A stretch of DNA of 5,184 nucleotides from an uncultured Acidobacteriota bacterium (GTDB taxonomy: Bacteria > Acidobacteriota > Thermoanaerobaculia > Gp7-AA8): the NCBI GenBank assembly GCA_946887105.1, contig CAMPKJ010000319.1, forward strand, positions 1-5,184, written 5' to 3'. Numbering within the stretch: position 1 is the first letter of the stretch; every line of letters begins with the position of its first letter. The notes under the pieces are model-generated. The model saw nothing but the letters and a program-made list of their open reading frames with translations, was not told the DNA's origin and did not search any database. The translations under genes were made by a program, and so were the position numbers. This document shows, piece after piece, positions 1 to 5,184 of the stretch.

Positions 1-1
1 C

Positions 2-1006
2 CCGAAAGCCCCCATCGTGCCGTTCCCGGTCGAGTCCGCCTCTCCCGCGATCACGAGCGTCGTGAATCTGCTCGTGGCCTCGGGTGTCGCGGCGGTGATC
101 GTCGGACCCGACCGCAGCGTGAAGTTTGTTTCTGACGCGGCGAAGAAGCTCTTGGACGCGCCGTCGTCGGAGCTTTCGACCCTCGCGGCGGTGGAGGCGA
201 AGGCCGGCATTCGCGTCGGCGATCTGACCCTTCCGAACTCCGCCGGCGTGCGCATCGGCGGCCGCAACTTCTTCTACACGCTCGTTCCGATGTCGGGCGG
301 CGCCAGCGGCGCGGTGCTCGTGTTCCGCCAGGCCGACCCGATGAACGAGGCGCACATTTCGTTCGTGAGCTACGTGCGCGAATGCGTGTTCGGTCCGCTG
401 CGCGCGTTGCGCGAGTCGCTCCGCTCCGCCGCCGCGCAACGCAACGATCACTTCCTCGCCGACTCGGCGGCGGGCATCGATCAGGTGCTGTCGTCGCTCG
501 AGCTCGCGCCGGAGGTGGAAGAGCACTCGTACGCCGCGCGTCCGGTGCCGACGGTGACGGACGTCGTCCGCCGTGTTGCCGAGCGTTTCCGCGCCTATGC
601 GGATCTGAAGGCGATCCGGCTCGACGTCGACGTGCAGGAGCTCGACGAGCGTTTCTCCGACCACGAACAGCTCGCCGAGGCGCTGGCGATCCTGATGGAG
701 AACGCGCTGCACTATGTTCCGGCCAGCGGGCAGGTGGTCCTCGGCGTGCGCTGGATGGAGCACAAAGGCAAGCCGCTGCTGCTGTTCTTCGTGATGGACA
801 GCGGGCCGGTGGTGCCGGAGGCGATGCGCCAGGCGATCTTCGAGCCGTCGTTCGCCTGGAATCCGACATCGGCCGAGCGCACCGGACGCGGACTCTTCAA
901 ATGCCGCGAATTTGCGGTCGCACACGCCGGTTCGATCTGGGTCGAGTCCAAGACCGGCAAGGCGTGCACGTTCTTCCTGCGAGTGCGTCCTGACGGCGCC
1001 AGGTGA
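2..1006 (+). CDS. PAS / histidine-kinase-like ATPase protein with degenerate H-box, probably 5'-truncated by the window edge
   Basis: Probable sensor-kinase-type signalling protein, cytoplasmic as far as visible. The frame is open to the left edge. A GTG at 17 could start a 329-residue protein but has no Shine-Dalgarno sequence, so the gene may begin upstream; residue numbers here count from that GTG. Residues about 13-105 read as a PAS-like sensor fold (AAVIVGPDRSVKFVSDAAKKLL). The C-terminal half is a HATPase_c domain: N-box around E228-N229-A230, G1 box DSGPVVP at 261-267, F-box-like IFEPSF at 274-279, and G2 box with G290 and G292 (TGRGLFKC), ending in a typical GSIWVES...TFFLRV strand. 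The dimerisation/H-box segment (about 115-135) reads FVSYVRECVFGPLRAL. The phosphoacceptor position holds Glu122 or Tyr119 depending on alignment, not His. No transmembrane segment is visible. The stop codon lies inside the ribosome binding site of the next gene, so the two are probably co-transcribed. Whether it hydrolyses ATP or autophosphorylates is unknown; it could be a pseudokinase or an anti-sigma-like regulator. Confidence 0.8.
   Translation, partial: PKAPIVPFPVESASPAITSVVNLLVASGVAAVIVGPDRSVKFVSDAAKKLLDAPSSELSTLAAVEAKAGIRVGDLTLPNSAGVRIGGRNFFYTLVPMSGGASGAVLVFRQADPMNEAHISFVSYVRECVFGPLRALRESLRSAAAQRNDHFLADSAAGIDQVLSSLELAPEVEEHSYAARPVPTVTDVVRRVAERFRAYADLKAIRLDVDVQELDERFSDHEQLAEALAILMENALHYVPASGQVVLGVRWMEHKGKPLLLFFVMDSGPVVPEAMRQAIFEPSFAWNPTSAERTGRGLFKCREFAVAHAGSIWVESKTGKACTFFLRVRPDGAR
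1001..1006 (+). promoter_or_regulatory. Ribosome binding site AGGTGA overlapping the upstream stop codon
   Basis: AGGTGA lies 4 nt before the ATG at 1011, and its last three bases are the TGA stop of the kinase-like gene. This decides the start of the CAP-domain protein, because the frame itself continues further upstream. It also suggests translational coupling between the two genes. Confidence 0.7.
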
Positions 1007-1010
1007 CCCC

Positions 1011-1512
1011 ATGAAATCCTTCCTCGCTGTCGCGTTGCTGTTCGTCGCCGTGACCGCCGTTGCCGCCGAGCCTTCCAACGAGATCACCGCCGCGAACGTC
1101 CTTCGTCTGATGAACGAATACCGCGCGCAGGAAGGCCTGCTGCCGCTGAACGAAGATGCCTTGCTCGATCAGGCCGCCGGCGATCGCATGCGCCACATGG
1201 AAGAGGAGTCGTTCTGGAGCCACGAATCGCCGAACGGACTCTCCCCGTTCCATTGGATCGATCGGCGCCAATACCGCTACCGTTCCGCCGGCGAAAACCT
1301 GGCCACGGGATTCGAGACCGCGCGCCTGCTCGTGCAGTCGTGGATGGAGTCGCGCGGCCACCGCGCGAACATCCTGTCCGCGGACTACGAGGACTGCGGC
1401 ATCGCCATCATCGACGGATCAACGCTCGGTTCGGCGACGGGGAAATCGATCGTGGTGATGTTCGGCAAGCGCGCCGGCACGGCGCCGATCGTCGTGCGCG
1501 TGACGGAGAAGC

Positions 1513-1526
<14 letters not shown>
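1011..1526 (+). CDS. Secreted CAP/SCP-domain (CRISP/Antigen 5/PR-1 family) protein
   Basis: Small exported protein of 171 residues made of one CAP domain. The start at 1011 is supported by AGGTGA 4 nt upstream and by the signal peptide it creates: M-K, a hydrophobic run from about 3 to 17, and an Ala-X-Ala type cleavage site near AVAAE (residues 16-20). CAP signatures follow in order: LMNEYRAQEGLLPL (33-46), FWSHESPNG with H71, AGENLATG with E95, and SRGHRANIL with H117 followed by DCGIAI. H71, E95 and H117 match the conserved CAP cavity residues. The length fits a minimal bacterial CAP (YkwD-like) protein without extra domains. There is a single cysteine (C129), so no disulfide within the mature chain. 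Bacterial CAP proteins are extracytoplasmic with poorly defined biochemistry (lipid binding, protease or scaffold roles are proposed), so no specific function is assigned. It follows the kinase-like gene by 4 nt and overlaps the convergent adenylyltransferase gene by 14 nt at its 3' end. Confidence 0.9.
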
Positions 1527-2598
<1,072 letters not shown>

Positions 2599-2600
2599 CG

Positions 2601-2688
2601 GAAGTCGCAAAGTCGCAAAGTCTCAAAGTCTCAAAGGCGCGTCCCCAAACCTCTTTGAGACTTTGCGACTTTGAGACTTTGCGACTTC
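2601..2688. repeat. Quasi-palindromic repeat: two inverted arms, each of four tandem 8-mers GTC(G/T)CAAA
   Basis: The left arm holds four head-to-tail octamers at 2604-2635: GTCGCAAA twice, then GTCTCAAA twice. The right arm holds four reverse-complement octamers at 2654-2685 in alternating order: TTTGAGAC, TTTGCGAC, TTTGAGAC, TTTGCGAC. With a 14-nt loop (2638-2651), positions 2601-2637 pair with 2652-2688. There are two mismatches (2615/2674 and 2623/2666) and one G-T pair; the outer 14 bp are perfect. The element fills the whole gap between two same-strand genes: its right end supplies two bases of the gatB/yqeY stop codon and its left end lies 2 nt from the moeB-like ATG. There is no T-tract on either side, so a classical intrinsic terminator is unlikely. 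Confidence 0.93.
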
Positions 2689-3133
2689 ACGGGAGCAGCC
2701 GTTGCACGATCTCCTGCACCTTCTTGCCGTCGACGCGACCCTTGAAGCGCGCGGTTGCTTCCTTCATCACCTTGCCCATGTCCTTCTTCGACTGCGCGCC
2801 GGCGGAGGCGATGATCTCGCGCACGCCCGACTCGAGCTCTTCCTCGGTGAGCTCCGGCGGCAGGTAGGTCTTGAGCAGCTCCATCTCGGAGCGTTCCTTT
2901 TCCGCGAGCTCCGTGCGGCCGGCGTTCGTGTACTGCTCGATCGAATCCTGGCGCTGCTTCATCGCCTTGCGGATGACGCTCATCGCCTCTTCGTCCGACA
3001 GCTCGTGTCCGGCGTTGATCTGTTCGTTCTTCAGCGCGGACTGGAGCATGCGCAGCGTGGAGAGGCGCTCTTTCTCCTGCGCCTTCATCGCCTCGGTCAT
3101 GTCGGTCCGGACCTTGTCCGCCAATGCACCCAT
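2687..3133 (-). CDS. GatB/YqeY domain-containing protein
   Basis: Full-length free-standing GatB/YqeY-family protein of 148 residues, the usual size for this family. The fold resembles the tRNA-interacting tail domain of the GatB subunit of the tRNA-dependent amidotransferase. The role of the stand-alone protein is not established, though a tRNA- or translation-linked function is often assumed. Visible family features are LSTLRMLQSALKNEQI (24-39), KQRQDSIEQYTNAGR (59-73), the run EMELLKTYLPPELTEEEL (83-100) and MGKVMKEATARFKGRVDGKK (119-138). The protein is rich in charged helices, with no signal peptide or membrane segment. The start is fixed by a strong GAGGTGA at 3143-3137 on the minus strand. 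In many bacteria yqeY follows rpsU; here rpsU is absent and the gene is the first of a minus-strand pair with the moeB-like gene, divergent from pyrE. Quasi-palindromic repeats flank it on both sides, and one reaches into its stop codon. Confidence 0.93.
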   Translation of the reverse strand: MGALADKVRTDMTEAMKAQEKERLSTLRMLQSALKNEQINAGHELSDEEAMSVIRKAMKQRQDSIEQYTNAGRTELAEKERSEMELLKTYLPPELTEEELESGVREIIASAGAQSKKDMGKVMKEATARFKGRVDGKKVQEIVQRLLP

Positions 3134-3136
3134 GGT

Positions 3137-3143
3137 TCACCTC
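3137..3143 (-). promoter_or_regulatory. Ribosome binding site GAGGTGA for gatB/yqeY
   Basis: Read on the minus strand, GAGGTGA is followed by ACC and then the ATG at 3133. It is a clear Shine-Dalgarno and lies 7 nt from the foot of the inverted repeat at 3151-3240, so the hairpin would leave it exposed. Confidence 0.75.
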
Positions 3144-3150
3144 TTGTTGA

Positions 3151-3240
3151 GTTCCTCGGGGTTCCTCGGGTTCCTCGGAGTTCCTCGGTCCGGCTGCTCT
3201 GCCGAGGAACTCCGAGGCACTCCGAGGAACGCCGAGGAAC
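3151..3240. repeat. Quasi-palindromic repeat: two inverted arms, each of four GTTCCTCGG units
   Basis: The left arm has GTTCCTCGG starting at 3151, 3161, 3170 and 3180, separated by 0 or 1 spacer base. The right arm has CCGAGGAAC at 3202, 3222 and 3232 and a variant CCGAGGCAC at 3212, on an exact 10-nt period. The arms 3151-3188 and 3202-3240 can pair almost completely around a 13-nt loop (3189-3201), with a G-G mismatch (3160/3231), one unpaired T (3221) and one mismatch in the variant unit. The element fills most of the 129-nt gap between divergent gatB/yqeY and pyrE. The sequence is unrelated to the 2601-2688 element but the construction is the same. No T-tract follows on either strand. 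Confidence 0.93.
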
Positions 3241-3244
3241 TGCA

Positions 3245-3253
3245 TGTTATAAC
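3245..3253 (+). promoter_or_regulatory. Candidate extended -10 promoter (TGTTATAAC) for pyrE, palindromic core
   Basis: TGTTATAAC fits an extended -10 (TGn then TATAAC, five of six consensus bases). It ends 9 nt before the pyrE ATG at 3263, so transcription would begin about 2-4 nt before the start codon and give a nearly leaderless mRNA. This agrees with the lack of any Shine-Dalgarno in that stretch. No TTGACA-like -35 is visible; that position falls in the inverted repeat. The core GTTATAAC (3246-3253) is a perfect 8-bp palindrome, so it also presents TATAAC to the minus strand. There it could serve gatB/yqeY, with a start near 3239. This is the only AT-rich stretch in the gap. It is inferred from sequence only. 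Confidence 0.5.
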
Positions 3254-3262
3254 TCGCCGGCC

Positions 3263-3838
3263 ATGTCCCTGGACGTTCGTGCCCTCCTCGAGCAGACGGG
3301 TGCATTGCTCACCGGCCACTTCCGGCTTTCGTCGGGCCTGCACAGCGCGAATTACGTGCAGTGCGCGTTGCTGCTCGAACAGCCGCGCAACGCGAAGGCG
3401 ATCGGAGCAGCGCTCGGATCGCGATTGCACGCACTCGGACCGCAACGCATCGTCGCGCCCGCGCTCGGCGGCGTGATCATCGGCTACACCGTGGCCGAAG
3501 CGCTCGACCTGCCGTTCGTCTTCACCGAGCGCAAGGAAGGACAGATGACGTTGCGCCGCGGCTTTCGCATCGACGAAGGCGAGCGCGTGGTCATCGTCGA
3601 AGACGTGGTCACCACCGGCAAGTCGACGCGCGAAACCGCCGCGGTGATCGCACAGCACGGCGGGCAGGTGATCGGATTCGCGTCGATCCTCAACCGCAGC
3701 GGCAGGCCCAATCCATTCGAACCCGATCCGTACGAAACGCTGCTCGCGCTCGACTTCGAGACGTTCAGCGAAGGCGCGTGCCCGCTCTGCGCGAGCGGCG
3801 TTCCGCTCGACGCACCGGGATCGCGATACTCGAAATGA
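3263..3838 (+). CDS. pyrE: Orotate phosphoribosyltransferase (Thermus-type PyrE)
   Basis: Cytoplasmic enzyme of de novo pyrimidine synthesis that joins orotate and PRPP to form orotidine 5'-phosphate and pyrophosphate. It is 191 residues and complete. The PRPP-binding motif VVIVEDVVTTGKST is at 109-122 with the acidic pair E113-D114. The flexible catalytic loop region reads FTERKEGQMTLRRGF (87-101). The N-terminus has HFRLSSGLHSANYVQC (19-34), which contains the conserved SSGxHS segment. The C-terminus CPLCASGVPLDAPGSR (173-188), with a CxxC pair and the PGSR end, is typical of the Thermus-like PyrE subgroup rather than the enterobacterial one. The ATG at 3263 gives the family's N-terminus, although the frame stays open far upstream through the inverted repeat and antisense to gatB/yqeY. 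No Shine-Dalgarno is present; a -10-like TATAAC ends 9 nt upstream, suggesting a leaderless mRNA. The stop overlaps the next ATG (ATGA), which implies translational coupling to the biotin carrier gene. Confidence 0.95.
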   Translation: MSLDVRALLEQTGALLTGHFRLSSGLHSANYVQCALLLEQPRNAKAIGAALGSRLHALGPQRIVAPALGGVIIGYTVAEALDLPFVFTERKEGQMTLRRGFRIDEGERVVIVEDVVTTGKSTRETAAVIAQHGGQVIGFASILNRSGRPNPFEPDPYETLLALDFETFSEGACPLCASGVPLDAPGSRYSK

Positions 3839-4278
3839 AGATCGTCACCATCGGCGGGCAGCAGACGGAAGTCGACCCGCGCGCGTCCGGCATCGAGATC
3901 GTCGCCGTGCGCGCGGACGAGATGGAACTGCGCGTGAACGGCGCGATCCACGTCGTCCCGTACGCGGTGCAGGGCTCGACGGTCAGCTTCTCGTTCGACG
4001 GCGAGATCTACTTCGCCGACGTGACCGACAAGGGCGTGCGCGCGAAGGCGCGGCACCGCGATGCATCGATGAGCGCGCCGATGCCCGGCCTGGTGCTGAA
4101 GATTCTGGTGCGGGAAGGCGATGTTGTTGCAAAGGGAGCCCCGCTGCTGATCCTCGAGGCCATGAAGATGGAGCACCAGATCGTCGCGCCGCGCGATGGC
4201 GAGATCGCCGCCGTTCACTGCCGCGAAGGGGAGTTGGTGCAGGGCGGCGTCGAGCTGGTGGCGCTGAAGGAGTCATGA
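3835..4278 (+). CDS. Biotin carboxyl carrier protein (biotin/lipoyl attachment domain), stand-alone
   Basis: Small carrier protein of 147 residues that holds covalently bound biotin and moves the carboxyl group between a biotin carboxylase and a carboxyltransferase. The C-terminal domain (about 78-144) is a biotinyl domain: SAPMPGLVLKILVREGDVV (80-98), then the biotinylation motif EAMKM with K111 as the attachment lysine, then IVAPRDGEIAAVHCREGELVQGG. Residues 1-75 are beta-rich and alternate polar and hydrophobic residues (ELRVNGAIHVVPYAV, VSFSFDGEIYFADV). They resemble the small barrel (BT-like) domain that precedes the carrier domain in acyl-CoA carboxylase alpha subunits rather than the Ala/Pro linker of AccB. 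With HMG-CoA lyase immediately downstream, this suggests a split methylcrotonyl-CoA carboxylase carrier for leucine degradation, though another acyl-CoA carboxylase is possible. Its biotin carboxylase and carboxyltransferase partners are not in the window. The start overlaps the pyrE stop (ATGA) without its own close ribosome binding site, so translation is probably coupled. Its own stop overlaps the next ATG in the same way. Confidence 0.93.
   Translation: MKIVTIGGQQTEVDPRASGIEIVAVRADEMELRVNGAIHVVPYAVQGSTVSFSFDGEIYFADVTDKGVRAKARHRDASMSAPMPGLVLKILVREGDVVAKGAPLLILEAMKMEHQIVAPRDGEIAAVHCREGELVQGGVELVALKES
4267..4272 (+). promoter_or_regulatory. Shine-Dalgarno AAGGAG for the HMG-CoA lyase gene, unusually close to the start
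   Basis: AAGGAG lies inside the last codons of the biotin carrier gene, only 2 nt before the ATG at 4275. The short spacing may be offset by re-initiation at the ATGA stop-start overlap. Confidence 0.5.
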
Positions 4279-5184
4279 AAATTTCCGTTGATGCCGTGAC
4301 CATCGTCGAAGTGGGACCGCGCGACGGCCTGCAGAACGAGAAGGTCACCATCCCCACCGGCGTCAAAGTCGCCTACATCACCGCCCTCGCCGATGCCGGC
4401 CTGCGCGTGATCGAGGCGGGCGCGTTCGTCTCGCCGAAGTGGGTGCCGCAGATGGCCGACACCGCGCAGGTGTACGCGGAGATCCCGAAGGATCCGGGCG
4501 TCGAGTATCCGGTGCTCGTTCCGAACATGCGCGGGCTCGAGCGCGCCATCGAGTCGCGCGTGAAGTCGGTCTCGATCTTCACCGCCGCGTCGGAGACGTT
4601 CAACAAGCGCAACATCAACATGTCCATCGACGAGTCGTTCGAGAATTACGCGCCCGTCGCAGCGCGCGCACGTGCCGAGGGGATGAAAGTGCGCGGGTAT
4701 GTCTCGACGGCGTTCGGATGTCCCTACGAAGGAGACGTGCCGCCGGAGAAGGTGCTGGAAGTGTCGGCGCGGCTGCTCGATCTCGGATGCTACGAAGTGT
4801 CGGTCGGCGACACCATCGGCGTCGGCACGCCGATGCAGGTGCAGGGCGTGATCGGCGTGCTGCTGCAGGTCATCCCCGCTTCGAAACTGGCCATGCATTT
4901 CCACGATACGCGCGGCACCGCGCTGGCGAATTCGCTGGCCGCGCTGGAGATGGGCATCACTACTTTCGACGCGTCGTCGGGCGGGCTGGGTGGCTGTCCG
5001 TATGCGCCCGGCGCCTCGGGGAACATGGCCACGGAAGACCTCGTGTACATGCTCGACCGCATGGCCATCGACACCGGCGTGAACATGAACCGCCTCGTGC
5101 ACGCGGCCTCGATCATCGCGCCGTATCTCGATCACCCGCTGCCCGGCCGCTATCTGCAGGCGTGCACGAAGGGGCAGATGCCGT
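4275..5184 (+). CDS. mvaB: Hydroxymethylglutaryl-CoA lyase, 3' end cut by the window edge
   Basis: Cleaves HMG-CoA to acetyl-CoA and acetoacetate, the last step of leucine catabolism, using a divalent metal in a TIM-barrel active site. The visible 303 residues are close to full family length (about 300), so only the C-terminal tip is missing. Key residues are all present: R16 and D17 in VGPRDGLQNE, E47 in RVIEAGAF, SPKWVPQMAD at 53-62, STAFGCPYEG at 144-153, metal ligands H208 and H210 in AMHFHDTRG, catalytic C241 in GLGGCPYAPGASGN, and N250. Each sits 25 positions below the human HMGCL residue recalled for that role (R41, D42, E72, H233, H235, C266, N275), implying an almost gap-free match. 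The GLGGCPYA signature separates it from isopropylmalate and citramalate synthases in the same superfamily. The start is the ATG in the ATGA overlap with the biotin carrier gene, with AAGGAG just upstream. The context points to leucine/isovalerate degradation. Nothing looks broken. Confidence 0.95.
   Translation, partial: MKISVDAVTIVEVGPRDGLQNEKVTIPTGVKVAYITALADAGLRVIEAGAFVSPKWVPQMADTAQVYAEIPKDPGVEYPVLVPNMRGLERAIESRVKSVSIFTAASETFNKRNINMSIDESFENYAPVAARARAEGMKVRGYVSTAFGCPYEGDVPPEKVLEVSARLLDLGCYEVSVGDTIGVGTPMQVQGVIGVLLQVIPASKLAMHFHDTRGTALANSLAALEMGITTFDASSGGLGGCPYAPGASGNMATEDLVYMLDRMAIDTGVNMNRLVHAASIIAPYLDHPLPGRYLQACTKGQMP

Noticed and set aside
51..869. Open frame of 272 codons on the minus strand, antisense to the kinase-like gene
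   Set aside because: Composition is dominated by Arg, Ala, Pro and Ser without any motif, a typical high-GC shadow of the + strand gene.
912..1010. Upstream start for the CAP-domain gene inside the kinase-like gene
   Set aside because: The extra 33 residues are the kinase gene read in another frame. The ATG at 1011 has its own AGGTGA and starts a clean signal peptide.
2601..2688. Rho-independent terminator reading of the first inverted repeat
   Set aside because: The stem is far longer than a usual terminator, is AT-mixed, and no T-tract follows on either strand. The downstream same-strand gene begins 2 nt after the stem.
2601..3240. CRISPR array reading of the two repeat regions
   Set aside because: Units are only 8-10 nt, adjacent with 0-1 nt between them and arranged as inverted arms. 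There are no spacers and no cas genes.
2702..3262. Upstream extension of the pyrE frame through the inverted repeat and antisense to gatB/yqeY
   Set aside because: The extension mirrors yqeY and the repeat units. PyrE homology starts at the ATG at 3263, which gives a normal family length of 191 residues.
3137..3658. Minus-strand open frame that translates the GTTCCTCGG repeats
   Set aside because: It lies antisense to pyrE and has no recognisable domain. The repeated peptides simply follow the DNA repeat, which is better explained as a non-coding hairpin.
4215..5135. Open frame of 306 codons on the minus strand, antisense to HMG-CoA lyase
   Set aside because: Rich in His, Arg and Asp as expected for the mirror of a high-GC gene, with no domain signature. 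The + strand carries an unambiguous HMG-CoA lyase with every catalytic residue.

Overview
This window is GC-rich, tightly packed bacterial chromosome. It holds seven protein genes and almost no free intergenic sequence. There are no RNA genes, transposases, phage genes or CRISPR arrays. The gene types (Thermus-type PyrE, a MoeB/ThiF-rhodanese fusion, free-standing GatB/YqeY, a split biotin carrier beside HMG-CoA lyase) and the quasi-palindromic intergenic repeats suggest a soil- or sediment-type heterotroph such as an Acidobacteriota member. That placement is an inference from style, not a demonstrated taxonomy.

Layout. (1) From the left edge to 1526 on the + strand: the C-terminal part, or all, of a PAS/histidine-kinase-like protein whose H-box has lost its histidine, followed after 4 nt by a secreted CAP/SCP-domain protein. 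(2) From 3133 back to 1513 on the - strand: gatB/yqeY, then a MoeB/ThiF-like sulfur-carrier adenylyltransferase with a C-terminal rhodanese domain. The second gene ends in a 14-nt tail-to-tail overlap with the CAP gene. (3) From 3263 to the right edge on the + strand: pyrE, a small biotin carboxyl carrier protein and HMG-CoA lyase. Both junctions are ATGA overlaps, so this is a translationally coupled operon. It joins pyrimidine synthesis to what looks like leucine/isovalerate catabolism (methylcrotonyl-CoA carboxylase carrier plus HMG-CoA lyase).

The most distinctive feature is the pair of non-coding gaps around gatB/yqeY. Each holds a long quasi-palindrome whose arms are built from four tandem copies of a short unit: 8-mers of GTC(G/T)CAAA at 2601-2688, and GTTCCTCGG units at 3151-3240. 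The two sequences are unrelated but share one architecture: four units per arm, a 13-14 nt loop and arms of about 37-39 nt. The first fills the whole yqeY-moeB gap, from the yqeY stop codon to 2 nt before the moeB-like start, leaving that gene without a visible ribosome binding site. The second lies in the divergent yqeY/pyrE gap, next to a palindromic GTTATAAC that can be read as a -10 element in both directions. Read that way, it would make pyrE nearly leaderless and start the yqeY mRNA at the foot of the hairpin.
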